Assembly (NCBI RefSeq): GCF_963676685.1
Contig: NC_092345.1
Coordinates: forward strand, 85,191,592 to 85,255,591
DNA length: 64,000 bases
Origin: Mytilus edulis
Taxonomy: Eukaryota; Mollusca; Bivalvia; Mytilida; Mytilidae
Direction: 5' to 3'
Within the stretch, counting starts at the first letter, position 1; each line of letters starts with the position of its first letter. Made by a program: the position numbers and the translations under genes. This document shows positions 20,901 through 35,900 of the stretch, piece by piece. Below the pieces are notes generated by a model that was given only the letters and a program-made list of their open reading frames with translations, did not search any database and had not been told where the DNA came from.

Positions 20901-23900
20901 AACTCCAAAGCTTTTTCCTGTAAGATAGGTCCACTCAAAGGAATGTTCTTTTCACGAGCACCTTTAAACCAACGAAATAGAAGTTCATTCAAATCGAAAA
21001 ATTTACTTGAACTGGCATGACGTTTCCTCTTACTTCCTATGTTTTCTTCGTATTGAGTACGATATGTATCTTTACGTTTAAGAATGTCACAAACAGTAGC
21101 TTTCCCGATCCCATACTTTAAACTTAGATCCTTTTGTGAAATTTTTGGAACTGCCTCCGAATCTTTAATTAAATCCATTTTGTTTTCAATAGAAAGTTCC
21201 TTTCTTGCCCTTTTAGGCGATGGAGAAGGTTTATCATTTTGGTCGAATTTACGTTTCTTCTTAGGAGTTTCCATTTTAACACTGCATTCGTGAACATGTA
21301 CAAGCTAATTAGTTTATAAAAACAACTCACCATTAAATTAAAATTTAAATACCCTCAAGGGATCCTCTGCTAGCCTATGATTGTTAAATCACGCATGCAT
21401 ATTGTTGTAAATACTTACATTGTTTTGATTGCTATCGATCGATTTTGACAGGTAAATTTTTTATACACATTGACTAACGGGGCTTTAAATGTCGTTCGGA
21501 ATTCGGTGTTAGCAGGATTCGGTTTTATCAGGTTAAATTAACGGTAATTAATAGAGAAATGTTACGGGACTTTAGAAATTGTTCGGTTTGATATGAAATT
21601 CGGTTTTATCAGGGTTCGGTTTTACCAGGTTTCACTGTATAACATTGGATTTTTTGAGACTGTCCATATCAGGACCATTTATACAAACATGCATATAGGC
21701 TACAATTTTTTCTTTTATTTCAAAAGAAGGGCCATGGGACAGGTATACATATGATTTATGGTAAAAATGAAGAGTCTGCTTTTAATTAGTTGCTCTATCA
21801 CTTGAAAACAAGAAAATGAAAATCACTTAATGAAAATAATGTGTTGTCTGCTTGTACTAGACAAGACATTGCTCTCATTTTTTCATTTCATTGTAGGACG
21901 ACGATCATGCACTTTATGAACATTACCAAGGCGGGTGTCTCAATTATTTGAATGCAAATGTCATAGAACAAATTTTTTTTCTCGCTTTGTTGTTGATTGA
22001 AAAAAATCTGAAATTCTTTTCATTTCTCTGACTCTGCTTCACTTTTTCTTTATTGACTGGTTACAAAATCTCGTTATTACTATAAATGCATACTTATCCT
22101 GGTTTCAGTACAAAATCTTATAGTACTTTGCAGCGAACTCAACAACCAGCATCTATTTTGACGGAAATTCAATTTTATTAACCAATCAGAAATGCCGTAA
22201 TATATATCTCTAGATTGTCTAGATAGTGATTGACGATCTAAAACTAAAAGTTCCATTTATATTTTTTTGACATCAGAAAAACAACGGATGGGGATTTGGT
22301 TACAAACGACCATTTCAATCGACAATCGGTTCTTAATGAAAAGCTGTATCATAAAATAAGTCACAGGTCTTAAAGAAAGTACATGTATACATTTCATCAT
22401 CATCATGCACGGAAAATTACCTTTAACATCATTTGGCAAGAATTTTTACCTTTATTTGTCATGAAAGTACCCTCATTAAGACCATAGGCAGAGTCTATGA
22501 CTGAAAAAAATATGCAGGTAACAATTGTTGAAAATGTAAATGTTTTTACTAGGCCAGTCCACCTAATTTAAAGCAGCACCTGTGAAAGATGGTGAATTCT
22601 GTAAAAAGCTATTAATTAAAGCATTATTTTTTTGCAAGACTTAAAATTCACTTAAATGAGTTTTATTAGTTAGATGTAAGGGATTATGTCTCTCTTTGAG
22701 ACTGATTGGTAAAAAATTATTGCTTACTTGACCCAACCTTTTTAATTTGTACATTGCATTAAAATAGGATGCATTTCTCTTATACATTAGTGTGTCTTTA
22801 TAGTTATTTGATAACTATTTTTCTGTTACAGGTAGCTGATTTGAAAGAAAAATTAAAGGAGAAAGGTTTGACTGTATCTGGGACTAAACCAGAGTTATTG
22901 AAGAGATTAAAAGATGCCATGGAATTAGAAGGTATGTGTATGAGAGATGAAGAACATTGAACATTTTCAGGTAAAATGATAAAAACTGCATTTTGACACA
23001 CAGTTTTTTGGTATATCTCAATATAAGTAAAGCAACTCTTACCAAACAACTTACATTAAAAAAAAAAAAGAATATCAAGCATGTTATCTTCCTGTTCAAG
23101 GGCACTACCTTATTTTGACAATTTTTTCCATACTGGCTGCTAAAAATTGTCATTTGACATTTCAATTTTATTGCCGTTTTAGCAAGAAAAAACATATTTT
23201 AATTTGTTTATAGTTCTTGTAGCTAGTCTCCCTTTAAACAATGAGTTTGTGAATTTTATACAATAACTTAAACAGTTGTTTTACTAGCTAGTATATAGAT
23301 ATTATATGAATTGAGCTGTTTAATTTTCAGTTCTTTAATAATTTAATTAGAAATTGTTTTGATATGTTTTACAGAAACAGAAGAGCTAGAAGAAACTGAA
23401 GAAGTGGTAAGAATTAAGACTACATAATACATGTATAGGATAGAATTAAGGCTGCAACATAATACATGTATAGGATAGAATTAAGGCTGCAACATAATAC
23501 ATGTATAGGATAGAATTAAGGCTGCAACATAATACATGTATAGGATAGAATTAAGGCTGCAATATAATACATGTATAGGATAAAATTAAGGCTGCAACAT
23601 AATACATGTATAGGATAGAATTAAGGCTGCAACATTATACATTTTGTACATGTATAGGATAGAATTAAGGCTTACAATATGCAGTGGTCTCGCTTGCCCA
23701 AAATAGAAGGGCGCCACGCCCTGGGTGCCCTCAGCCGCGCCCTGGGTGCCTTCATCCGCGCCCTTCTGCCCTGACGTCTTTTTCCCAAATTATCTTGTGC
23801 CGTTTTGGTATAAAAAAAAAATCATCGATTTCTGATCTCCAAGTTAATTACATATATGACACCTGTGTGATTGCCCCCAGGTTAATCATGTCATTACAAT

Positions 23901-26900
23901 CAATTACAATGATAAAGACTTCAAAGGTGTTAATAACTAGGTAATTTAATTAGGACAATGTATCTTTTTGTCATACTTTTGATGAATGTGTCAGCGAGTG
24001 TGTTTAGCTTGGGTCGCATTTTCGATCTCCAAGTCACAATGGAAGAGCGTATATAAATGAAGACTTTCATGACTTAAGAATTGAATTTAAGTCATCAAAA
24101 TAGAACTATGCCTTTACTAAAATGCCTTCTATCTCAACTTGTTAGCGACAAGCACAGTTTTTAATTAACCCAAACGTGGTGGAAATTGATTTTGGAGTTA
24201 CTTCCCCTGTTTTAGCTTATTACAAATTTGTGCTCTAAAAATATTATCTAGTATCAAAAAAAGGAATAAATTACCAATTGAATATATAATAACATAAAAA
24301 TGTTACCTTAAAGATATTAACTGTCTTTGAACATATTAAAAAATATATATTGCAATTTCTACTTGATAATTGAGGGCCCTCATGGGGTTTTTGATTATGT
24401 GATTACTTGGCCGTTTTTTTAATGATTATTTGATTATTAAGCCAAATATTTCATGATTATTTGATTACCTAGGACTGTATTTTTAGTTTATGATTATTTG
24501 ATTACTAAAGATAAGCAAATATTTAATGATTATGTGATTATATTGGCAAAAAAATGGTGATTATGTGATTACTGGGACCCCCCCATGAGGGGCCTCATAA
24601 TTATACTTTTAGCAATCCATGTTCTAAACATTTATTATTAAATTAGTAATGCTGTCAATTTCAGTTCATATGATGTATTAAAAGCTACAATTCCTATATA
24701 GATAAAAAAAAACAAAAAAACTCACATATTCTTTGATAATGGGTAGAGTGAAGTTAAACTGTAAAAACATAATATGTTGATGAAGATGTACTATATCATT
24801 CATAACTACACAAACAATAAAATAAAGACTATAGTTGAAAAGCATCTTTATTTTAACAAAAAACCATATGCAGTAAAAAAAAAAAAGAGATTTGTTAACT
24901 CGTGATACACACAGAAACGTAGACAAAAAAATGAGCAGTGCCTTTTCTTATCATAAAAAGTGCCCTGCCCTCCACTGGCACCCTGCCCCTTTTGATTTCT
25001 AGCTAGAGCACTGATATGATACATGTTAAGGATAGAATTAAGGCTTACAATATAATACATGTATAGGATAGAATCAAGGCTGCAATATAAGTCATATATA
25101 GGATAGAATTAAGGCTACATTATAACACATGTTGGGGATAGAATTAAGACTAAAATATAATATATGTATAGGATAGAATTAAGGCTTACAATAAAACACA
25201 CCTTTCTGATAAAATCAAGGCTACAATATAATATATATGTATAGGATAGAATCAAGGCTACAACATAACACATGTACATTTATTTGACCATTTTAGAACA
25301 TTTGATCAGATCATGAGTGTGATTACCTTGTTTTGTTGTTACTTTTCATTAATATAAATATGTGGTATGAGTGCCAATGAGACAACTCTCCATCCAAATA
25401 ACAATTTATAAAAGTAAACCATTATAGGTCAAGGTACATTAATATGTAGGAATAATGGTCATACATATACTAGTACTCTGGTGACCTTTGAATTTGTTTG
25501 ATCTGTGTAATAACAAGGATAGACTTTGATGACTTGTAGGTCAAAGCACCAAAGTCCTTTTCTAAATCTAAAGAGCCTAAGCTTCTTGTATCAATCATTA
25601 ACAAAAATACTAATGAAATAACGATTTCTCTACATTACTGTTTACCTAGAAAATCAATTAAACTTTTTGCATTAATGATATTTAATTTCAGGTAGAACAG
25701 GTAGTTCTCCAAGAAGAAGAGGAAGAAGAGGAGGTAGATGATGATATGACCTTGACAGAGGACAAATTAGAGATAACTGAATCTAAAACAGTTCCAGAGA
25801 GGTAAGTTTCATGGTCCCTGACATCTTTTAACACATGATGTTGCTTTCAGTTGATGGAAAGACATTTTTTTAATGTGTAAAAATGCATCTTTTTTTGGCC
25901 TTTTATAGTTTTCTCTAGTGCATTTGTTTTTCTCATTGCTGAAGGCTATACACTACAGTCTCTGGTGGAGAGTCTCATTGGTAATCATACTGCATCTTTT
26001 TATGTGGATATGAATATACACCAGCTTGTGAAGCTTAGTTAAACTACCATTTATTTATGCTTAATAGATCAAAACAACAACACACTACAATATATCCAAT
26101 TTTATGAAATTTATATTATAGGTTTATATCAGTAATGTCGCTGATATTTTAAAAAATAGTGCCAACCTAAAAAAGAGTAATGCCCCTTGGATTTTTTTTT
26201 TTTAAATTGTATTGTAGTGTTACATTGTTGTTCTTTATTTGTCAATGAAATATTTATGCTTTATAATTCATAGCTCAAGTAAAGAATCCATAGAAAATGG
26301 TAAACCAAAGAAGATATCTTTATCAGGATTTTCAGATGCAGAGGTGATTATTATTATATATATATATAGAACTAAAGTATGAAAGTTAATTTTATTGGTC
26401 ATGTAATTGAAAATGACAATTTTTATGTAAATTGTTTGGTGAAAACAAATATATGTAAATACATGATTGAGGAGTAATAAGAATTTAGAAAAAAAAATCC
26501 AATATTATGAAGAAATTATGTTTATATGTATGCTAGTGACTATTAGTTATTATGATCTGGCTATTTTAGAACAAAAACAGTAGTGATTGAAAACCATACA
26601 AAAAGACCTAATAAAATATAACTTAATGATATAGTGAACTTTTCATAATTGGTAAAATTTATATGATAAAAATAATTCCTATCATGCAAACATAGAGAAG
26701 TAACAGTTAAGTATGTAATCATTCTTCTATTATCCTTTATCAGTCTCATCAGAATCTCCATGTAAAACATTTTTTTGATAAGCAGGCAGTGTATATATAT
26801 TGACGGGGAACCTGTCCAATAGTTACTTTATAATTTTAGGCTACTTAACTTTGCCTAAACTGCTTGAAAACTTGTGAACCTTTCACAGAACCTTACATAT

Positions 26901-29900
26901 ATGTCAAACTTTTACACCTCATATTTCATGTCTTCATCTGAATGATTTTAGGGTTTTAATTGGCATGACATAGACATGGACTTAGCTATAACTGCTCACT
27001 ATGGCACACATTTGTTCTGCTGCTCCTTCTTAACCCCTGATCATGCTTCAATTAAACTTTCTCAGAATCTTTTTAATGGGATGACATTGTGCAACTACTT
27101 GTTTTCATTTATTGGTATAATAATTGTTAGGGTTTATGTTGTCCTTAGCAAATCATGGACTTTAGTTTTTTTTTAGAGAACTTATGTTCACTATATGAAT
27201 AAAAAACTTAAGTGAGGAATTTAAGACATCATTTGATAGGGAAGACATCATTTGATAGGGAAGACATCAGTATTTGATAGGGAAGACATCATTTGATAGG
27301 GAAGACATCAGTATTTGATAATGAATATTGTTGATTAGCCAGACAGGTCAACTTGGAAATGTTATTACAAAATCATCAAAACATGTATTGGTGTAATTCT
27401 ATATCTGTTGTGAATCCAGAGTTTAACAACAACAAACAAATTACCTAAAGGGAAGGGTATTCAATAAAAAAAATCAGAAAAAGTATATGAAAAAAACAAT
27501 GTTCATGAAAAAATATGTACATTTTAGCTTATTTGAAAATAATTGATACTATTCCTAAGATAAGGGAATAACTTCTTTAAAAGTACAATGTAACACTTTC
27601 ATCCATTTAAGGTGACTGGTACTCATACAAATATTTTATCTTTTAGAGGTTAAAAAGCAGAGCAGAAAAATTTGGTGCTGTAAGTGCTGAAGCAAAGAAA
27701 CAACTTAGAGCAGAAAGGTAATGTTTTCTTGTAGGCTTCTTTCAAAGGGTAAATAATTGATTAAAAGGTTTTTTTCAGACTTCTATGTCTAATAGCATGT
27801 GTTTCAAATATTTTTCATAAGTTATATTTCCTTGCACACATGCAAACTTTCCCATGCATTACATGTTTTATTCAGTCACATTCTGAATGTTCTTGTCCCA
27901 AGACAGGAGCCTGTATTTTATCCTTATTATGTTGCTCTTTATCATATTTTTTCTAGTTTATTGTTTTGTACATATATATTAGGCATAAGTTTAATTGTTC
28001 ATTTGAGGGATTTGAATAGCTTGCTATGAAGTTTGAGTTTTGCATGTTGAAGGCCGTTCCATGTTCTGTAGTTGCTAGCTTCCAAGTTACAAAAAAAAAA
28101 TGTATTATGTTTCTGGGAGAGAGTTGTCTAATTGGCAATAATACCATTTTATATTTAAAGTATACTTATTTACTTCTTAGTGGATGGACAAATTTTCATA
28201 TAATGTTTTTAATTATTTTTATAGATTTGGGTTGTCAGAAAAAACTTCAAACATATCATCAGCGAAAATCACTGGAGATGTTTCAGTAAGTATATTGTTT
28301 AAGGAATATAACCTGGAAGAAATGTGTTACATTGGTTGACATTATCTTAAAACAGGGGAGGGAAAAGATTAGCAGAGCCCAGTAGCCCAGGCTTCTAAAT
28401 TTTCAGCTGAAAATATCATTAGTGCTTATCTTAATTTTTCATGTTCTCTTTGGTAAGATTAAAAATGGTAGTCTTGTTCCCTATTGTAGCAATGTGTCCC
28501 AAGTTTAGACATTTCCAGCAATCACGGAATCACTTTCTTTGTCATATGTTACTTTAAACTGAGTGTCTTAATTAAAAGCTTTATTAAAGTTGAAAAACAA
28601 TAAGTTTTGAGTTTTGGTCAACCTAAAAACACACCTTATATTCACAGTACATTATTCTGATAAAAATTATTTGCATAAATATTAATAATTATTGACAAAA
28701 AATATTAAAATTGCTTCAGGAAAGGGTAGTCTATTCAACTTATTTAATTTAACCAAAAATGAAAAGAATATTTTATGAAATAAAAGTTTTTTTATCATTT
28801 AAATTCATTTCCAATTTGAGATATCTTTATACAGAAATTAGGAAAGAAAAGAATAAATTTCTATTATGTTTTACTTTCCAGGTGGATTCAGATAAATTAA
28901 AACAAAGAGCTGAAAGATTTGGCGTAGTTTCTCCTGTTTTATCAAAGGTAAAGTAGATTAAGATCTATAATTTATGATATGTTCACACTGATTTATATTA
29001 CACAATGCATGCCTACTTGTAAAATTGTAAAAGGCCTAGTTATATTATTTTTTCATACAGGATTTGAAAAAAAAGTGTCACTTTTAAAATCACATGACTT
29101 GTGTCACTATAGCATTAATTGATATTTTCATGTTTAGTGATTATTGATATAATGGTGAATTACATTCAGTAGCTGGCCTCAATTTAAAATTTTAAACTAA
29201 AAGGGCTTTGTTAATAGTTGATATCTTATTTGCAGGTAGCTGATGTAGAGAAATTAAAACAGAGAGCTGAACGATTTGGTGGATCTGTAGCACCAGCCTT
29301 AAGTAAAGTAAATAACTAACAATTGTTTTTGACAATTTGTTTTTATGCATTTGTTGAAAGTTGCTTTCATGTGATATATTACTGTAGAATCATTTAATTT
29401 ATTGGGTTTTCATTCTCTTGGATTTAAGTTTAAATAATTCTTATATGATTTGCATATCTATAAATACTTGAATTGGATTGGTCAATTAGAATTTTTCTCT
29501 AAGTTTACACTTCGATAAACCATGTTTCCGAAACTACTTTTGTAATCTATTCATGCGCGATACACAAGCTTGCAGTGATCCCAGGATTTTCAGCAAATTG
29601 AGATTAAAAAAGAATTGCATAACAGTTGTGACTATTCTAGTGCATATATAACAAAAAAAAGAAATAAATTTATTTCACTAAAGCTTCGAAAATGTACAAA
29701 AATTAAATTTAATAAAATTCCGCGAAATTTCATGAAGGATTTGGCGAATTTACGTCATGGTAAAAGATGACGTCATACGAATGGAAATTTTCAAGGGAAA
29801 GATTATTTCGTTACGTGTAAGCTTCAAATTCGGATAAAATTTAATTGAAATGAAGTTTTTGAGGTAGGTGCTATTTCATTTAAGATTCCGTTGTATTTAT

Positions 29901-32900
29901 CGGACATTTATGGTTTTTAGAAAGTCAAGATGGCAGCGTACTCCTTAGTTACGACTTGCCATTGTGCTTTTGATGGTAAATATATATATTGGCCATCAAC
30001 AAAAAAATGTTTGGCTGAAGAATTATAAGGATTAAACACATTTTTTCTAGAGGTTATTGATGTGTAAACCGGGGCTCTTACTCACAAACTAAACATAAAA
30101 GTCCTTCGGACTTTTATTCAGTTTGTGAGTTAATCGCCCCGGTTTACATATCAATAACCTCTAGAAAACATGTGTTTAATCCTATAATATTTCATGAAAA
30201 TTTGACTTTGTGGTTTCCATAAATTCTGTATGAGGATCGTTTTTATTTGAGCTTTAAGATTTGTGCTTCATCCATATGGATATCCTTATTAATTGGTTCA
30301 TCAAGACTAATTAATCCACATTACAATTGTACATTACTCTCTTATGCATAGTGAAATGATCATTTTTATGAAGTAAAGCAAATAAGAAATTTGTTGAAAC
30401 TGTTACCAATATTAATGATAAAGTCTGTCAAATATGTGTTGATCTTAACTTAAAATCTCAGATATATTAAACTTTACTGGTGAATTACACACATAAATCG
30501 AAGACTTAAAAAGATTTGATAAGAAACCCCATGCTCATGTTAAAAAAATAAAAGGGAAAATTTGAAAACAAGATTTAGTGGGATTGCTCTAAAGTACTGT
30601 AAATTTAGAAATTATTGTGAGGTTTTTATTAGTGCAATAAATGTGACAGAGTTGTAAGAGCAATAATTAAAACTCACATTCTAAAATATTTTATATGAAT
30701 TAAACAGGATTTTTCTCAAAATCATAAAAATTAAAATCGCATTTAAGTCTAAAATTACAAAATCGCAATAATAAATGCAAGAAATAATTTCTGAATTTAC
30801 AATAGTATGACTATGAAGATTTGTAAGTTTTAGAAAATATTGCCTTTTAAAGGGTTAAAAAAACATGTTTAATAAAAGCAATTAGAAATTGTCCTTAAAA
30901 GATAGCATGTTTTACATCACAAGGGAGACAACCAGACCAGTAATAAATACAGAAAAAAACATGTTAGAAATGTTGTTTATAAGTTTTTTAATAGCTATAG
31001 AATTTTTTTATCCAGAGTGAAGATCAAGAGAAGATTTTAAAAAGAAAAGAAAGATTTGGTGCTATAAGTACTGCAGCTGTCAGTTCTGAAGTTGAGGTAT
31101 TAAATCTAATGAAAAACATTGTGGTTACCTGTTGTTTTAACTGTTGGGACATAAAACTCACCTTTTTTTCAAATTCTCTCTTCCTTTTAAACAATACTTA
31201 TTATCAATTCTAATCAATATATCAATAGCATTATGTCGTAAATCAAGGCTAAGTATTTTTAGTTTAGAAATATAATTGTGTTCCTTACTTTGATGTCCAT
31301 TTATAGGAATATTGACCCAGTTTATAGTTTTATGAATTTAGACATGTATTAAAGGGAAAATTCGCGATTTTTTACTTATGGTTTAAATATGTTCATTATG
31401 ACATAATATATATATTCACAAAGTTTTGTCGCTATATGTGCAGTAATAAAGGAGAAATTCAATAATTAATGAAAAAATATTAACAACTTCCTGTAGGTCG
31501 TGACGTTTTCTCCTGGTTTTTGCATGCCGGTATTTAAAATACAATCATTAAAAGTCTTGGTTTTTAATCATATTTTAACGTAATCGTAAGCGCGCCGATG
31601 ACTTATGATTTATCTAATAACCAGCCGATAATAAGAAGATAAAACGCACAGACGTGCAATTGTACACATTCATGAGATAAAATTTCTATGTTAAACATAT
31701 ATATATTCGAATTATTTTTTTAGACAACACAAAAAGTTATAAATTTATTTTTAATTAATGCATTTTCGGACTGATAAGGTGAACAAATTAAAGTACAATA
31801 ATCTGTTAAGACAATATGTTGGTGTACTTTTGACCTTTTACTGTCTCTGCTATGACTAGGTTTATACGATAATTCACGGTTCTGTGGCAATACTCGTAGA
31901 TGGCTTGTTGAAAGGTAAATTGCTATTTGCACGGTATTTAACCACGCCTCTAGGGCACACCTTGCCAGGTGTGACTGTCTATTCGGATCAGTGGATTATA
32001 AAACAAGGGAGCATTTAATACACACACTTAAAATACATATTCAAGTTGGTGACAAATGAAAATAGATCGCCGTGGAATTATTTAATTATATTTGGTGCTA
32101 TTATTTATTTGAATTCAAATAAATTAATTTACTAAGAAATAAACAATTTTCGGTTAAAGACGGGAAACTTAATTCATGTGTCAGAATGAAATGATATACA
32201 CCTCTTGTCCTTGATTTATGTCTCATAAAAAAGGGGAACTTAGAAATTAGAAAACTAGCTTTACCAAAGCATTTTGATTGTCTTTATTAGGCAAAAAAAT
32301 GTACGAGAACACTTACATTTAGACTTTTGAAACCCATGTATTAATTAATATATCTGAAACTACCGAAGCGGAATATAATATGTACGAATAAAGAACAAAT
32401 ACTTTTGTTTTTAAATCTTTGCACATTTATGATTTATTATTGTTATCTATTCTTCATTTAATTACTTAATTAGTACTAAAATATTTCTACCGCTTGGCAT
32501 TAAATCTCTGTGTGGTAGGAAACGATTATTACATATAGATTATATTATTTGGATGAGGATTTGAGCTAGCCTATAAAAACACATTAATTAGTTAACATAC
32601 ATTCGAGACCAAAGGATATTAACTTTGATAATTCAATTAACTTTTACTCACATATTTTTCTCTTATGATTTGTTACCTATTTGTTTTTCGTTCATTTTCT
32701 CTTAAATAAATTAGGCTGTTTTTTTTTATTTTTTCGTTTGAATTGTTTTACATTATCAATTAGCTGACTTAGCGGTAGGGGCTTTGCTTGTATTGGATGG
32801 TCATACGGTGCAATTATATAATTTAGTCCATCCAAAGCGATCTTTATTTAACTATTTTGGAATTAATGTTCTCATCAAAATATTTTAAATCTCACAATGC

Positions 32901-35900
32901 ATGAATACTTCAGCTATTTGAAAAAAAAAGATTTTTTAAAAATTGACAGGAAATTTAAGGATCTTCTTGGAATGGAATCGAAAAATTACGAATTGATATT
33001 CTTTTCAAATGTGAAAAACGTCAACCAAATTTATTCATTATCGGGAACGTCCTTATTAAATATAGTCTTCGTCTCACAACGTATAATACTTTAGCTATTT
33101 GACCAACGATGTTTAAAAACAAAAGACAACGAATGTAATGTCATCTTTCCCTATTTTTGAATGTAATGATAAGTCTGTTCAACTTGCAAGAATATCCCTA
33201 AAGCGGACAAGCAGTTTATTCTTTAAATTGCTGTCATTGAATATCAAGAAAGAAAATAAATCCCGACATTGATTTGAAACTTTAATACTCGATAGTTTTC
33301 CTAGAAAATATTCACATCCCTTGGGGATTATTAGTGTACCTCCATGCAGTTGCATATATATTACATGAATGTCGGAACAATTGTGATGATGACGAATTTC
33401 TTCCTTTATTGGAGAACAATCTAATTGATATATAAATCTGTGATTTAACTATGTTCATAACTTCGATGAACCAAAGCAAGTTATATATCGACCTGTATTT
33501 AAATCAAATTGGTTCTCTTCTTCTTCTTCTTTTGGTATACAATAGTCTATCGAATTCGTTGATTACATACTGTTGGTATACGTGGACTAGTCTATTTACA
33601 AAACTTTTACCCCAATTTACACAAAATGCATGTTTCTTTCTTATGTTCAATGTATACATGTATATATTTTAAATTGCGCTATAGTTCCGTAACTTTCTAT
33701 CCAGGCGTATAAACGAATCGTCGACAAGTGCGTACATTTTTAAAATCAATATTTCTGGTATGTTCCAATCTGTCCTTTACTATTGACAACGAGTATATAC
33801 ATTTTCCCAAATTAACCCTTGGAAAAAATATGTAAATTGATTTTTATTTCTTCAGATCTTTTTTTTGGTATTATTTATATTTTTATAAATAATATTCTTT
33901 ACACCAGAAATGTTATTTATAAACAAGCGTATGAGTTAAGTAATGATTAGTATATTATATCACTTTTGGACACGCAAGACAGAGATGTATATTATACACC
34001 TGATAGTTCAAAATGGAGAGTTATACGTTATCGGCCATGTACACTGATCAATACCTACAGAAGTGAAAAACGATGCATGAACTTGCAAGCCCGACAGGAA
34101 ATCGCTTGAATACCTGGACGTGTCACCTCACACCCCTCACAATACCTTTGGGAGTAATACCTTTAGCCATGCTGGTGATCAGATGAGGGAAGATCCGAAT
34201 TTATTTGAATAAAGTTTATTATTTTAAAGATTTATGAACGAATTAGATTTTCGAAAACAATTTTCATGGAACACTTATTTAAGATTTGAACTTTGACTTT
34301 TTAACTAATTCCAATGTTAACAGTTTAAAAATAACAGACTATGGTTATTTAAAAAAAATAAGAACATTTTCCGTATCAAGTTAGCTAGTTAGATAAAAAA
34401 AAAACGTACGATTGACAAGATATCGACACGCAATTACGACTACATCGGTTACTGTAATTTTGATCCTTTGTGGTTTATAGACATATCGTGATTTTAATCG
34501 TAGAAGATGACAAAATGGCGGAACGCAGAGAATTGATACTCAAAATTTAAAATCGATGGTGATCTCTTATCTAGCGGAATAAAATTTTAATATCTATAAA
34601 TTTGAGAATTTTTATACAGAATGGACATAATATCAATTTTTGATTTTTTTGCGAAGTTTCCCTTTAAAGAATCAATTTACTGCATAAATTCATTTCATAT
34701 GGTTTAATTAGGGAATCACTTATATGTCAGCACATGGTATATTAGAGATTTAACCATGAGGTAATATTTTGGATAATAAAATATGTTTCATGGTAAAATC
34801 CATATAAACTATTAGATGCCATTAATTATTTTTGTTCTGGTAACAAAATTTGCCAAAAAAAAAGGTACTATAATTTATGTTGCATTAGATGCTGTTGTTA
34901 ACGCATTATTTGTGCACATAAAGTGTACTTTGATGTCATCCTTTTATATCTGTCATGCTTTATTGTGCATTTTAAAATGACATATTCCACAGAGTGAAAA
35001 CAGAATGTCATATTATATAATGTAATAATATAATATTTGTAAGTGTAAACATCATACTATGTAAATTCTGAAATTTTCCAAGTGTTTTTATTATTGCATA
35101 AATTGCAACAAGATAAGTGTTTCAAAGATAAAAAGTTTCATTTAGATATTGATAGCCTTATTTGTATGCAGTTTTTCTTGCAATAATTAAACTTGCATGT
35201 ATTGTGTCTTGATATTTTTGTTCTCAAAATAAATTGATAATAATTCAAATTTTGAATCCTAATTGGTCACTGCCATGTCTAGATTTAAGATAGGTTTGCT
35301 GCAGAACCAATGTTGTTTTTATCCCCCCACCCCCCAATCCTTGTCCGCCTGTACATAAGAACAACCCAAAATTAGCTTCTGTTCTCTAATTCAAGTTTGC
35401 CTCAACCATTGTTATTAAACTTATACATAATTCATATTACATGTATTACAAAACACAGATCAAGTATGATTTTTGTGGATTCATTTTTACCGTTTTAGAG
35501 TTATGTCCCTTTACAAATGGAAATATTGCTGAATTTTTTTGTTTAAGTTCTCTATCTTTAGTTTGCCTCAACCAAATGTTATGAAACTTATACACAATAA
35601 TTATTACCATTAAACACAAATTTGGGTAACGTCACTTTTACAGTTCTTGATTATGTTGTATTCAAGTGGGGGCATCATCTGTGTCCCATGGACACATTCC
35701 CCATTTATTTGTTTTAATTTTTTTTATGTGACTGTTACTTTAAAAAGTTGATTAACTGATTTCAAAATTATTCCCATTGTCAAAGTGCTCATGAAAGAAT
35801 AAGTTCTTGATACCATTGTCAGACAATATTGTGAAAATGACATTTTTTTGTTACAAGTTTTTGTAAAGAACTTAGCAGTATATATTTCTTGTATTTTTCA

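Noticed and set aside
19857-21293. Several plus-strand ORFs of 66-116 aa opposite the transposase
   Set aside because: They are shadows of the 540-aa transposase frame.
22884-23195. Minus-strand ORFs overlapping SARNP exon 2
   Set aside because: They are antisense to a well-supported SAP-domain exon and contain low-complexity phenylalanine runs.
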